From Nesterenkonia natronophila (GTDB lineage: Bacteria > Actinomycetota > Actinomycetes > Actinomycetales > Micrococcaceae): DNA of 64,000 nt. The stretch spans positions 744,001 through 808,000 of the forward strand of contig NZ_QYZP01000002.1 of NCBI RefSeq assembly GCF_003595215.1, written 5' to 3'. Numbering within the stretch: position 1 is the stretch's first letter; each line of letters starts with the position of its first letter. This document shows, one piece after another, positions 1-9,527 of the stretch. The notes under the pieces are model-generated. The model was not told the DNA's origin and did not search any database. It saw only the letters and a program-made list of their open reading frames with translations. Position numbers and translations under genes: made by a program.

Positions 1-1
1 G

Positions 2-862
2 ATGCGATTCTTCGAAGGACTGATGTTGGGCGGTGTTCCCGCGTTAGCTGTGGCCTACCTCAGCGAAGAGGTCAGCCCGAGAGCTGCGGCGGTGGCCGCC
101 GGAACCTACATTTCTGGCACGACTGTAGGCGGGCTGACCGGCAGGATCATCGCGGCACCTGTGGGAGACCAGTTGGGGTGGAAGCCCGGTCTGCTGGCAG
201 TGACGGGCCTAGCGGTAGTCTGCGTTCTGATTTTCGTGCTTACTGCCCCCCGTGCGCGTAATTTCACCCCGGGCCGCAGCACTTTCAGGTACGCCGCGGG
301 TCAGTTGGTAGGGAACCTGCGGTCCTCGGGATTGCGTGTCATATACCTCCAAGGGTTCTTGACTATGGGGGGTTTCGTAGCGATGTACAACTTCATGACT
401 TTCCATCTGGCTGACCCGCCCTTCGGCCTCCCGCTGGGACTGATCAGTCTGATTTTCCTGGCCTATGTGGCAGGAACACTCTCCGCGCCCCGGGCAGGCG
501 TCCTAGCCGCGAGGTTAGGCCGCAAGCAAGTCCTCATTGGGGGCAACTTGGTGATGCTTTGCGGCGTCGTGCTGACCTTGGTGCCCCATCTCTGGGCGAT
601 CATTTTGGGGATGGTGGTCATGACCGGTGGTTTCTTCGCCTCTCATGCTGTGGCTTCGGGCTGGTCCGGCGCTCTCGCAGTTGCCGGTCGGGCGCAATCA
701 GCCTCCTTGTACAACGTGGGCTACTACGGCGGGTCCTCCCTCTTCGGTTACCTCGGCGGTACCTTCTTTGCTGCGAGTGGATGGCTCGGCACAGTGGGGA
801 TGGTCGTTGGACTCACGGTGGTCGCTACGGTGTTGGTCAGCGCCGTCCTGCCCAGGGAATGA
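2..862 (+). CDS. MFS transporter, C-terminal part (gene begins upstream of window)
   Basis: Major facilitator superfamily carrier of the inner membrane; substrate not readable. The frame is open at the window edge and starts in the middle of a membrane segment, so the ATG at base 2 is internal and the N-terminal helices lie outside. The 286 visible residues contain about eight hydrophobic helices. A cytoplasmic loop near residues 164-178 (RAGVLAARLGRKQVLIGG) matches the second copy of the MFS loop signature, which fits the join between helices 8 and 9. The gene ends 59 bases before the DASS symporter on the same strand, so the two may be co-transcribed. Family is secure, function is not. Confidence 0.85.
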   Translation: MRFFEGLMLGGVPALAVAYLSEEVSPRAAAVAAGTYISGTTVGGLTGRIIAAPVGDQLGWKPGLLAVTGLAVVCVLIFVLTAPRARNFTPGRSTFRYAAGQLVGNLRSSGLRVIYLQGFLTMGGFVAMYNFMTFHLADPPFGLPLGLISLIFLAYVAGTLSAPRAGVLAARLGRKQVLIGGNLVMLCGVVLTLVPHLWAIILGMVVMTGGFFASHAVASGWSGALAVAGRAQSASLYNVGYYGGSSLFGYLGGTFFAASGWLGTVGMVVGLTVVATVLVSAVLPRE

Positions 863-921
863 TCAGGATGGACTGCGTAACATCTGCGTGACACAAGACG
901 CCTGAAAAGGAGCCGAGATAC

Positions 922-2613
922 ATGACCACTTCCCGTTCCCAGGTCCCCGGGGCGCACTTAAAGCAGTACGATCCCAAGGAACAGTCAGGGCGCGAACAGT
1001 CGGATCTCTCGGCTGGACATCAGGAAGAGGGCTTTGCCAAGCCCACGCTGATCCGCCGGCTCAGTGGCCTATTCGGAGGTGTGCTGGGGGCGGTGCTCAT
1101 CTACTTCCTTATGCCCGGCGAGATTGAAATATGGCCTCGACTGACTGCAGCCACTGCGGTGCTGATGGCGATCTGGTGGATGACGGAAGCCATTCCGATT
1201 CCGGCTACGGCTCTCATCCCGCTCATCGTCTTCCCGGTATTGGTGCCCGAGGGTGACGCAGGGGCTGGTGACGAACCCGCGGGGGGAGTTGCCTTTGATG
1301 ATGTGGGCGCTTCCTACGGCAACAACATCATCTTCATCTTCATGGGTGGGTTCATGTTGGCACTGGCAATGCAGCGGTGGAATCTGCACCGGCGCATTGC
1401 CCTGGTGACCCTGCGTTTGATGGGGTCCAAGCCGGCCTCGCTGATTGCGGGGTTCATGATCGCTACAGGTTTCCTGTCCATGTGGGTCTCCAATACCGCA
1501 ACGGCAGTGATGATGCTGCCGATCGGCATCTCCGTGCTGATGTTGGTGCGCAAGATTCTGGCGGGCGAGGACCCTGACGCCGCTGGCAGCCCAGAGGACG
1601 CGGACGAGGAGACCAAACAGACTGTAATCAAATCCAAGTTCGGCACGGCTTTGATGCTGGGCATCGCGTATGCCGCCTCGGTGGGCTCGCTGGGCACGAT
1701 CATCGGCACGCCTCCCAATACGCTGCTGGCTGGTCATATGCGTGAATATCACGACATGCCGATCACTTTCGGGCACTGGATGCTGGTGGGTGTCCCTATC
1801 TCGATTGTGATGATGATCATCACCTGGCTGGTGCTGACCAAACTCATCTTCCGCCCGGAGATGGAGACCATCCCCGGCGGTGCCGAGCTGATCCGGGGTG
1901 AGTTGAAGAAACTGGGCTCCATGAGCCAAGGTGAGATTCGTGTGCTGCTGATCTTCGTTCTGGCCGCAGTCTCCTGGGTTTCGATCCCGCTGGGCACTGA
2001 CGCCCTAATCGCCCTCGGTGTGTTGGGCGAGGAGGCAGAACCCTTCATTGACGATGCCGGCATTGCGATCACTGTGGGTTTGTTGCTCTTTCTGCTGCCG
2101 GCGGGGGGTGACGCGAATAAGGGCGTGCGTCTGCTGGATTGGGACTACGCGGTGAAGCTGCCGTGGGGCGTGCTGCTGCTCTTCGGCGGCGGCCTGGCGC
2201 TCTCGGGTCAGTTCGGTGACTCCGGGTTGTCGGCGTGGCTCGGCGAGCAGGTGGAGGGCCTGGCCGGCGTGCCGCTTTGGGTGCTGGTCGGTGTGACCGC
2301 CCTGGGCATCTTGATTCTGACCGAAATGACCTCGAATACTGCCACCGCGGCCACGTTCCTGCCGGTGGCCTCAGGTGTGGCCATGGGCACCGGCGTTGAT
2401 CCGCTGGTGTTGGCCGCACCGGTGGCACTGGCCGCCACCTGCGCGTTCATGCTTCCGGTGGCCACTCCGCCGAATGCCATTGCCTACGGCTCGGGTTACG
2501 TAACTATCGGACAGATGATCAAGGGGGGTTTCCTGCTCAACCTCATTGGCGTGGTGATCATCACTATTGCGTCTATGACGTTGCTGGTGTGGGTCTTCGG
2601 CCTCACGGTTTAG
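922..2613 (+). CDS. DASS/SLC13-family sodium:carboxylate symporter
   Basis: Predicted Na+-coupled importer of di- or tricarboxylates (succinate, malate, citrate type) in the cytoplasmic membrane. Two inverted-repeat Ser-Asn-Thr motifs that bind substrate and sodium in this family are visible: MWVSNTATAVMMLPIG in the first half and EMTSNTATAATFLPVA in the second. They are followed by GTPPNTLLAG and ATPPNAIAYG respectively. The 563 residues exceed the usual 450-500 because of a hydrophilic N-terminal tail of about 45 residues. An AAAGGAG ribosome site lies about 10 bases before the ATG. The 3' end overlaps the convergent rmuC stop by 11 bases. The exact carboxylate is not determined. Confidence 0.9.
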   Translation: MTTSRSQVPGAHLKQYDPKEQSGREQSDLSAGHQEEGFAKPTLIRRLSGLFGGVLGAVLIYFLMPGEIEIWPRLTAATAVLMAIWWMTEAIPIPATALIPLIVFPVLVPEGDAGAGDEPAGGVAFDDVGASYGNNIIFIFMGGFMLALAMQRWNLHRRIALVTLRLMGSKPASLIAGFMIATGFLSMWVSNTATAVMMLPIGISVLMLVRKILAGEDPDAAGSPEDADEETKQTVIKSKFGTALMLGIAYAASVGSLGTIIGTPPNTLLAGHMREYHDMPITFGHWMLVGVPISIVMMIITWLVLTKLIFRPEMETIPGGAELIRGELKKLGSMSQGEIRVLLIFVLAAVSWVSIPLGTDALIALGVLGEEAEPFIDDAGIAITVGLLLFLLPAGGDANKGVRLLDWDYAVKLPWGVLLLFGGGLALSGQFGDSGLSAWLGEQVEGLAGVPLWVLVGVTALGILILTEMTSNTATAATFLPVASGVAMGTGVDPLVLAAPVALAATCAFMLPVATPPNAIAYGSGYVTIGQMIKGGFLLNLIGVVIITIASMTLLVWVFGLTV

Positions 2614-3751
2614 GGGGGCCGTCGTCTTCTGAGAGTCGGGGCCCGAGCGGGGTCGCCTCGGCGTTGATCCGTTCTGCCTTCAGCGTTTCTCCGAGGTCCT
2701 CGAGTCTGCCCTTGGAGGTTTCACCGACCTCAAGGCGCCCCAGCGCCTCAGCCTGGGGGAGGACTCGGCGCTCAATGTTGCCGATCAGCTTGTTATACGC
2801 GGCTACCGACTGAGTCAGGCGCGAACCCACCTCACTGAGGTGGCTGCTCATGGTCGCCAGCCGACGGTAGAGCTCCCGAGAGTTATCCACAACCTCTTTG
2901 ATGTTGGCCGCCAGCCGTTCCTGCCGCCAGGCCGTTTCCACTGCTTTCATCGCCGCCAACAGCGAGGAGGGGGAGACGAGCGTCACGCCTTTGGCGAGGG
3001 AGCGGTCCAGCAGGTCGGAGTCGGCCTCGAGTGCGGCTGACAGGAGTGACTCTGCTGGCAGGAAGCAGAACACGACATCTGGGGACAGCTCCACCGCCTC
3101 CCAGTAGCGTTTCCGGGACAGCTCGTCCACGCGGGCACGTAGCGCCTTGGCCTGCAACTCGGCGTCCTCTGCGTGCAGCGGTGCTTTGGCGTCGATGACC
3201 AAGTGTCGTCCGCCGGGGAGCTGGACGAGCATGTCGGGCCGAAGCACTTCCCCGTCTAGGCCCGTACCGGTGTGCTGTTCGGTGAAGTCAACGTGTGGCA
3301 GCATGCCTGCCGCTTCCACCACGCGACGCAACTGCACCTCACCCCAATACCCACGCGCTGAAGTGGAGTGCAGCGAACCCAGCAGAGCCTGGGTGGACTT
3401 TATGATGGTCGCATCAGCCTGTGCTGCGCTTTCCAGCTGGTGGCTCAGCTGAGAGTGCTGCGCGGAGCGTTCGCGTTCAAGCTCTTGGATGCGCCGGTGC
3501 ATATCGGTCACACCTTGCCGGACTGGGTGCAGGAGCTCTAAGAGAGATTCGCGCTCCTGGACCGCGTCATGATCATCCGTGCGACGACGCTCGATCTCAT
3601 CCAGCCTGCCCTCGGCTGCGGCTAAAGATCTTTGGGACTCGTTGAGTGCCGCGGCGGCATCATTGTACTTTGTGCGGGTCAGAGCCCAGCAAAGTGCTGC
3701 GCCGAACACGCTGCCTAGTAGGAGCCCCAGCAGAATCATTGGCCAATCCAT
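2603..3751 (-). CDS. rmuC: DNA recombination protein RmuC
   Basis: RmuC-family protein thought to limit inversions and recombination at inverted repeats. It has a single N-terminal membrane helix (MILLGLLLGSVFGAALCWAL), then a long coiled coil rich in Glu/Arg/Gln, then the conserved nuclease-like RmuC domain. Landmarks are LHSTSARGYWGEVQLRRVVE, LVIDAKAPL and the FCFLPAES segment. I chose the ATG at 3751 because it puts the membrane anchor at the extreme N-terminus. The frame is open 48 codons further up, but that stretch has no RmuC character. 382 residues is typical. It converges on the symporter gene with an 11-base overlap. Confidence 0.9.
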   Translation of the reverse strand: MDWPMILLGLLLGSVFGAALCWALTRTKYNDAAAALNESQRSLAAAEGRLDEIERRRTDDHDAVQERESLLELLHPVRQGVTDMHRRIQELERERSAQHSQLSHQLESAAQADATIIKSTQALLGSLHSTSARGYWGEVQLRRVVEAAGMLPHVDFTEQHTGTGLDGEVLRPDMLVQLPGGRHLVIDAKAPLHAEDAELQAKALRARVDELSRKRYWEAVELSPDVVFCFLPAESLLSAALEADSDLLDRSLAKGVTLVSPSSLLAAMKAVETAWRQERLAANIKEVVDNSRELYRRLATMSSHLSEVGSRLTQSVAAYNKLIGNIERRVLPQAEALGRLEVGETSKGRLEDLGETLKAERINAEATPLGPRLSEDDGPPKP

Positions 3752-3915
3752 GACTCCACTTTGCCACCCGGTACCCACATGCGTTGTCTCCGCCGCGTGT
3801 GTCGAGAGGCGAGCGCCTCTGATGAGATGTGAAGTCTCGAGATGACGCCTGGCGGCCCCTTTGTAGAGTGGGTAACACCTATGTGCTTGGACCAATTTCT
3901 GGAGGTCTTCCGACC

Positions 3916-4596
3916 GTGACTAGCGCACCCGTGCGGTCAACTGCGGATCGTGTCGAAGCTGCTGAGGTATTGGCCGCGCGCCTGGATCGGCCCATGGGCT
4001 TCCTCGGCCTGCTCTTTCTGTTCGTGATCATGGGACAGCTGCTTGTTTCGGAACCTGGTTGGACCCGGATTCTCAGCGTGGCAGGTTGGGCGTTCTGGTC
4101 AGTGTTCGTTGCGGAGTTCATTCTGCGCGCATACGTCGCGGGATTCGGGAAAGCCTTCTGGCGTCGCAACTGGTGGCAGGTCATCTTTCTGCTTATCCCG
4201 TTCTTGCGGTTCATTCGGGCACTGCAAGCAGTCCGAGCGCTGCGCGTGGCTCGGGTGGCGCGGGTCGGTGGGATTGTTTCTGCAGGGGTTCGGGGCTCCC
4301 GCTCTGCTGGTCGTTTGCTTTCCACCAGAATTGGGTGGCTGGCAGCGGTGACCGTAGTTGTGGTCCTAGCTTCTAGCCAGTTGCTGTACGCGTTCGAATC
4401 CCAAACCGACTACACGGAGGCCCTTTTCGAGGCTGCTCTGGCCACGGTGACCGGAACTGGGATCACTACGGATGATCCGTTCTCCCAGGTTCTGAAGCTC
4501 ATTCTGGGTGTCTATTCTGTTGCTGTCTTCGCTACGCTCGCCGGGTCTTTAGGCGCCTTCTTCCTGCGTGACGAAGACCGCGTGCGGGCCGAATAG
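3916..4596 (+). CDS. Voltage-sensor type ion channel with atypical pore motif
   Basis: Six-helix ion-transport-domain protein of about 226 residues. The fourth helix carries arginine at nearly every third position (RFIRALQAVRALRVARVARV), a clear S4 voltage sensor. The pore loop reads ATVTGTGITTDDPF where a potassium channel would have TVGYGD, so potassium selectivity cannot be assumed. The following hydrophobic stretch is the S6 helix. The GTG at 3916 is preferred: GGAGG at 3901-3905 stands 10 bases upstream. An in-frame ATG at 3829 adds 29 residues with no channel character. The cation carried is unknown. Confidence 0.75.
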   Translation: MTSAPVRSTADRVEAAEVLAARLDRPMGFLGLLFLFVIMGQLLVSEPGWTRILSVAGWAFWSVFVAEFILRAYVAGFGKAFWRRNWWQVIFLLIPFLRFIRALQAVRALRVARVARVGGIVSAGVRGSRSAGRLLSTRIGWLAAVTVVVVLASSQLLYAFESQTDYTEALFEAALATVTGTGITTDDPFSQVLKLILGVYSVAVFATLAGSLGAFFLRDEDRVRAE

Positions 4597-4672
4597 ACCG
4601 TAGTTTCCGCGTTGCGGCGCCAGAACCTGCGTTTTCGCGCATGCAGCGCGCGAGCAATCCTTGATCCACGCT

Positions 4673-6136
4673 CTAATGAAGGATTCTGATGGGTGTGGAT
4701 GTCCAGGTCATTGTGGCTCTGGCCGGGCCTCTATGAGGTGGGACTGGGCGGCGTTCGCGGAGCCCACTTCGCTTTGGGGTAAGTGGGGGTTCTTCGACGG
4801 GCGGAGACTTCGTCGGAATATCCGACCTGGGGGTCGACGGATGGAGGAGGCCGTGGGATTTCATTCGGTGATGCCGCCTGCATAGCGCCCAGAGGTTGCT
4901 CCCGGTGGTAGCTCCACCGTCCTGGTTGGGGTGTTGGTGGTCGATATCGCACCGCTGGGCGGAGATGGTGCACCCTGGTGCTTGGCAGACCCCATCGCGG
5001 AAGATCAACGCATCCCGCAACCGCTGGGGTGGGTACCGGCCTACGTACCTCGCGGTGAGCAGGTCGTAATCGGCCTCCTGGCGGTTGGGCCGAACCTGAC
5101 CCTCGTACCACTGATGAGCTGCGTTCGGGTTATGCGCTAGGGCGCGGGCCTGTCCGGCTGGAATCCGCCAGGACCTGTCCGCTGCCACCCCGGGCTCATC
5201 AGATGCCCCGGTGAGGGTCGCCTCAGGGACCATGACCATGATCTTCGCCTCCACTGGGGCGTCATAGACCCGCCCATCACGCAACCAGACGGCCAGCAGG
5301 TCAGCTTCGCGCTGGGCCAGCGTCCGGCCATCACCACCAGCAGCCTCACCTCTAGCCATAGGAACGGGACTGCCCATAGGAGTGGGCTCTTGGCCTGGGT
5401 CGCGCTGGTCCTGGCCGGCTTCATTCTGGCGGTCGTGGTCGTGGGCTGGGGGTGAGTCGAGGCCGCGGGCGGCTGCCCGGAGGCGGTTCTGGATCGCTGC
5501 TGCTTCCAAAGTTGGAAGGTAAGCCTCAAGGTAGCTCATTCCGTTGGGCTGGTGGTCGAAGCGGACATACCTGTCTTGGCGGGCCCGCTCACAATCGGCC
5601 GCGTAGGCTTCGGGGTTAAGCTCGGCGATGTAGCGAGTCAGCCACCGCTGGAAATCGGCGACACCGCGATGGGCAGCTTCCACCGCGGCCCGTGAGTCCA
5701 GCTGGCGCAGGCAATGTTCGCCGAGCTCTGGAGCAGCGGCGTCAGCGACCTTACGCACACGCACAAGATCGACCTGTCCGTCCAGGAACGCCTGCCACAT
5801 CCGGGGAAGAGTCTGGCGGGCGAAACCCGCCGCGTTAAGCAGGATCGTAGTAGTGCGCTCACTGGCGCCCAGCACCAGCGCTGCGTCCCGGACCGCGGCC
5901 CTCTCCGTCTCAGCTCGGGCCACTGCTGGCTCCCCGGCCGCTGCGGCAGCACACCGGTCTCGGTAACCCAGCAGGTGCATGATCTTCGCAGCCTCAGCAC
6001 GCCGAGCCACTACCTGGTGCTCCCACGCGGCAGTGAGCTCAGGCACCACCGCTAGGTGGCGCATCGAAGCCGGCACCGGCGGAAAATGCCGGGCAGTCCC
6101 CGGCGCCGGTGTTAGGCTCGCCAGTTGAGGTTCCAT
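4673..6136 (-). CDS. DUF222 / 13E12-repeat protein with C-terminal HNH nuclease domain
   Basis: Large actinobacterial family, often multi-copy, of uncertain role. Residues 1-330 form the alpha-helical DUF222 domain (MHLLGYRDRC, LDSRAAVEAAHRGVADFQRW, YVRFDHQPNGM). The C-terminal third holds an HNH motif: a CxxxxC pair in GVCQAPGCTISAQRCDIDHQ followed by LWALCRRHHRMKSHG, with the histidines expected to bind metal. The ATG at 6136 (MEPQLASL) starts the conserved part; an extra 18 upstream codons look untranslated. The central linker (about residues 240-290) is Gln/Asp/Pro-rich and low in complexity. DNA cleavage is possible from the motif but unproven for most members. Confidence 0.85.
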   Translation of the reverse strand: MEPQLASLTPAPGTARHFPPVPASMRHLAVVPELTAAWEHQVVARRAEAAKIMHLLGYRDRCAAAAAGEPAVARAETERAAVRDAALVLGASERTTTILLNAAGFARQTLPRMWQAFLDGQVDLVRVRKVADAAAPELGEHCLRQLDSRAAVEAAHRGVADFQRWLTRYIAELNPEAYAADCERARQDRYVRFDHQPNGMSYLEAYLPTLEAAAIQNRLRAAARGLDSPPAHDHDRQNEAGQDQRDPGQEPTPMGSPVPMARGEAAGGDGRTLAQREADLLAVWLRDGRVYDAPVEAKIMVMVPEATLTGASDEPGVAADRSWRIPAGQARALAHNPNAAHQWYEGQVRPNRQEADYDLLTARYVGRYPPQRLRDALIFRDGVCQAPGCTISAQRCDIDHQHPNQDGGATTGSNLWALCRRHHRMKSHGLLHPSTPRSDIPTKSPPVEEPPLTPKRSGLRERRPVPPHRGPARATMTWTSTPIRILH

Positions 6137-6262
6137 ACCGAGAATTTTATTGCCCACCACCGACACGACACCGACCCGATCCGACGGCAAGCCGAGATGG
6201 CGAGATTCAATGCACTGTCGGAGCGCACGCGCCCGGACTGCGTCAATCAGCGTCGTGCACGC

Positions 6263-7156
6263 TCAGCCTTTTTCTGCCCCCGCATTAGCGCCTTGAGTAA
6301 AGTAGCGTTGGAATACGATAAAGACGATCGCGGTCGGAATGGTCATCAACAGTGCCGCCGCCATCGCGACCGGATACTGATTTCCTGCGCCCAATCCACC
6401 TGTGGTGAATCCAGCCACGCCGCGGGTCAAGGTGTAGAGGTTGGGATCGTTCGTCGCAATGATGAAATGCCCCAGCTCATTCCAGGACCCCTGGAACGAG
6501 AGGATGGTCAGGGTGATCAGCGCGGGTTTCGCCATCGGAAGCACCACCGACCAGAAGGTCCGGAAGGTGCTGGCTCCATCGATCCGGGCTGCCTCTTCCA
6601 CAGATTCCGGGATGGATTCGAAGAACTGCTTCATGATGAAGATCCCGGCCGCATCAATCATGATGGGCACAATCAATGCTGGGTACGTGTTGTAGATCCC
6701 CACGTAGTTCAGCATCAGGAATTTCGGGATCAGCAGCACGATGCCGGGCACCGCCAGGATTGCGATCAGCCCGGTGAACAGGGCAGCGCGACCACGGAAT
6801 TTCAGCCGCGCCAGTGCATATCCGGCAAGCGCACAGAAGAACACCCGGCCCACCGTCACGAACAGGGTGACGATGATGCTGTTGGTGAACCAGGTGGGGT
6901 AGTCAGAGCTGAACAGCACCTCCCAGGCATTGATGGTGACAGGCTCCGGCAGCAGCGAGAGCGCGTTATTGGTTGCGTCCGGGTTGGTCTTGAAAGAGCT
7001 GACCAGCTGGATGACGAACGGGTACACGTAGAGGATCGCGAAGAACAGCAGGACCCCATAGAACCAGAACTTCTTGGTCCGCGAGGTCTTGTTCTCACCG
7101 ACGGCATTGACCACAGGAGTCACCGGAGTGCCATCATCTTTGGTAGGTGCACTCAT
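6263..7156 (-). CDS. Carbohydrate ABC transporter permease, MalG type
   Basis: Second permease of a sugar importer (MalG/CUT1 class) with six membrane helices. The EAA cytoplasmic loop that docks the ATPase is visible as EEAARIDGASTFRTFWSVVL. The N-terminal 30 residues are hydrophilic, then a first helix begins at about residue 33. The start overlaps the stop of the upstream permease gene by four bases (7153-7156), so the two are translationally coupled. It is the last gene of the operon and no ATP-binding protein follows, so the importer presumably borrows a shared ATPase of MsiK type. That borrowing is inference from the gap, not seen here. Confidence 0.9.
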   Translation of the reverse strand: MSAPTKDDGTPVTPVVNAVGENKTSRTKKFWFYGVLLFFAILYVYPFVIQLVSSFKTNPDATNNALSLLPEPVTINAWEVLFSSDYPTWFTNSIIVTLFVTVGRVFFCALAGYALARLKFRGRAALFTGLIAILAVPGIVLLIPKFLMLNYVGIYNTYPALIVPIMIDAAGIFIMKQFFESIPESVEEAARIDGASTFRTFWSVVLPMAKPALITLTILSFQGSWNELGHFIIATNDPNLYTLTRGVAGFTTGGLGAGNQYPVAMAAALLMTIPTAIVFIVFQRYFTQGANAGAEKG

Positions 7157-8274
7157 GAACTCTGCGCCTTTCGCTGTAGCTCGTTGACGGTCTCCCGGTG
7201 TTGGCGGCGTTGCTGCCGCCTCAGGCGCCGATCAGCTTTCTTCTGCGCCCACTCGTACTTGTCGCGCATCAGCCAACGCTGCACCGTGGTGAGAATAAAG
7301 ATCAGCGCGAAGAGGATGAACGCAATTGCTGCGCCCTGGCCCCAGTTCCCATTAGTGAACGCCGCCTGATAGGAGAGGTAGGCCGGGGTCAGTGTAGTCT
7401 TGGCGGGCCCACCCTGTGTCATGACATACATCTGGTCAAAGACCTGCCAGGTGCCAATGAACCCGAGGGTGACCACCAGCAGAATCGTGGGGCGCAGGTG
7501 CGGAACTGTGACGTTCATGAAGCGCTGCCACTTACTGGCACCGTCGACGATCGCAGCCTCCTCCACGTCCAAGGGGAGGTCCTGAAGCGCGGCCAGGAAC
7601 ATCAGCATGAACGTCCCGGCGGTAGTCCAGATTACTTGCATCATGATGGCGCTCAGCGCCACGGAGGGTCCTGCGGACCACTGCCAGAAAGACATCCCCA
7701 TCACTGAGGGGTCAGTCAACCAGGACGGCGGATCGGAGATGCTCCATATGCCAATGGAGTCCCCGAAGATGTGGATCAGTCCGCGGGAGTCCTGGAACCA
7801 GTTCGGTCCGTTCACCCCGAACCAGGCCAACACATTATTGATGGCGCCGCTGCCAGCAAACAGGAACAGGAACAGTAGGGAGATGGCCACCGAGGAGACC
7901 ACGGACGGGAAATAGAACGCGGTCCGGAAGAATGTGCGGCCGCGCAGGAACCTCCCGTTGACCAACACCGCCAGGCTCAGCGCCAGGACCGTCTGAAGCG
8001 GCACGACGCCGACGACGTAGTAGAACGTATTCCGGAAGGAGATCATCAGGTCCTGGCGTGCCAGCCCCGGCTCCGCCAGCAGCGCGCTGTAGTTCTCGGT
8101 GCCGACGAAGTTCACGTCCGTGGAGATCGGACTCCCGCGTCCGGTCCAGTCACTGAGAGAGACCCACAGCGCCATCCCAATGGGGGCGATGAGGAACAGG
8201 CCCAGCACGATGATAGCCGGGGTGACAAATAGCCATCCGGCGCCCTCCTGGCGCTGTGGGTCTCGTGATTTCAC
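7153..8274 (-). CDS. Sugar ABC transporter permease, MalF type
   Basis: First permease of the CUT1 sugar importer. Helices run from about residue 14 and the EAA loop reads DVEEAAIVDGASKWQRFMNV. 373 residues is longer than the usual 290-310. The excess lies in a periplasmic insertion (residues about 140-185, with GVNGPNWFQDSRGLIHIFGD) and in a very basic C-terminal tail rich in Arg/Gln. Four-base overlaps with the genes on both sides mark a tight operon. Substrate is unknown; the divergent debranching-type glycosidase suggests an oligosaccharide. Confidence 0.9.
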   Translation of the reverse strand: MKSRDPQRQEGAGWLFVTPAIIVLGLFLIAPIGMALWVSLSDWTGRGSPISTDVNFVGTENYSALLAEPGLARQDLMISFRNTFYYVVGVVPLQTVLALSLAVLVNGRFLRGRTFFRTAFYFPSVVSSVAISLLFLFLFAGSGAINNVLAWFGVNGPNWFQDSRGLIHIFGDSIGIWSISDPPSWLTDPSVMGMSFWQWSAGPSVALSAIMMQVIWTTAGTFMLMFLAALQDLPLDVEEAAIVDGASKWQRFMNVTVPHLRPTILLVVTLGFIGTWQVFDQMYVMTQGGPAKTTLTPAYLSYQAAFTNGNWGQGAAIAFILFALIFILTTVQRWLMRDKYEWAQKKADRRLRRQQRRQHRETVNELQRKAQSS

Positions 8275-9527
8275 TGCTCCAGAACCGCCTGTGCGTTGGT
8301 GTCGAAGCTCTCCATCATCTGCTCGATGTTCGCGTTCCTGAGACCCTCAAGCTGGGAGGTCAGGTCACCGACCACCTGAGTCATATCAGGTGCGTTGATG
8401 GGGCCACGTCCGTAGTCACCACCGGCAATGAAAGGCTCGTCCTCCGGGAACGCCTCGGTGTACTCATCGGTTGCCGATTCGCGGCTGGGCATCACGCCGA
8501 ATGCTTCAGCGAACTCCAGCTGCTGCTCGGGGGTTGTCAGGTGGTTCACTAGATCGACTGCCTCCGCCTGCGCCTCTGACTCAGAGGCCACGCCCCAGCA
8601 CTGGGTGAACAATAGGGTTCCGGGTCCATCAGGTCCCTCCGGCATCTCGGCGACGGTGTAGTCGATGTCGGGGTAGTCGCTGCTCATCGCGCCCCGGATC
8701 CAATTGCCTTCAATTGTCATCGCGGCTGCCTCGGTGCCGAAGGCCTCGCCGCCCCACCCGGCGTCGACGTCACCTGCGTGGACGAAGTGGCCTTCCTCCA
8801 TGTTATCTTGGACGTACTCCAGTCCGGCGATGACTTCGTCGCTGGTGCCAGTGGGCTCGGTGGCGTCCTCGTTGAGCCACCAGCCGCCGTGGCCGACCAC
8901 GAACGCGCCGACTCGGTCAGTTTCTGGGGAGATGACCAAACCTGCGCTGTCGCCCTCGTCCAGGGTCGCCGCCACGTCGGACAACTCCTCGTAGGTGGTG
9001 GGGATGTCGTCGTCGGTGAGTCCGGCGTCCTCCCATTTTTCAGTGTTGATCTGCAGCGCGAGTGTGGAGAAGTCCTTCGGTGCACACCACTGGGTGTCGT
9101 CGTAGGTGAATGCGTCCTGCAGGGCTGGGAAGAAGTCGTCGTTGTCCTCAGCCTCATAGGCGTACAGGTTCCCGGTGGTGGCCTGCTGAGCCACCTGGCT
9201 GGCGTCCAGATAGAAGATGTCTGGTGGGTTGCCACCGGCGAATCCCTGAGCCAGCTCCTGATCCATATCGGAGGCCACCCGGACCTCGACCTCGTTGCCG
9301 GTCTCTTCAGCCCAGGAGTCCGTGGCTTCCTCCACCGCGGCGGTCTCAGCCTCGCCTGAGGTGGCGATGAGCATCACCAGGCTTGCGTCACCCTCGGCCG
9401 AAGTGGCGTCTTCGCCGTTGCCCTTGGCCTCCTCGTCATCGAAGCCGTCACCGCAGGCACTCATCGCCAGTGTGGTGGTCAGCCCAATGGCGAACATTGC
9501 AGGGAGGTGTCGTTTGTGATTCTTCAT
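8271..9527 (-). CDS. Sugar-binding lipoprotein of the ABC importer
   Basis: Extracellular solute-binding protein, family 1, which captures sugar for the two permeases downstream. It begins with a basic/hydrophobic signal and a lipobox ending at Cys25 (LAMSAC), so it should be lipid-anchored. The mature N-terminus is strongly acidic. Family features include DIFYLDASQVAQQAT, MTIEGNWIRGAM and a C-terminal helical part. The whole protein is acidic, which suits a halotolerant host, though that is only an impression. ATGA overlaps of four bases join it to the LacI-type gene upstream and to the permease downstream. Confidence 0.92.
   Translation of the reverse strand: MKNHKRHLPAMFAIGLTTTLAMSACGDGFDDEEAKGNGEDATSAEGDASLVMLIATSGEAETAAVEEATDSWAEETGNEVEVRVASDMDQELAQGFAGGNPPDIFYLDASQVAQQATTGNLYAYEAEDNDDFFPALQDAFTYDDTQWCAPKDFSTLALQINTEKWEDAGLTDDDIPTTYEELSDVAATLDEGDSAGLVISPETDRVGAFVVGHGGWWLNEDATEPTGTSDEVIAGLEYVQDNMEEGHFVHAGDVDAGWGGEAFGTEAAAMTIEGNWIRGAMSSDYPDIDYTVAEMPEGPDGPGTLLFTQCWGVASESEAQAEAVDLVNHLTTPEQQLEFAEAFGVMPSRESATDEYTEAFPEDEPFIAGGDYGRGPINAPDMTQVVGDLTSQLEGLRNANIEQMMESFDTNAQAVLEQ

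Noticed and set aside
6125..7369. 414-codon open frame on the plus strand
   Set aside because: It runs antisense to the permease gene, is rich in His/Gln/Arg and has no domain; it is a by-product of high G+C.
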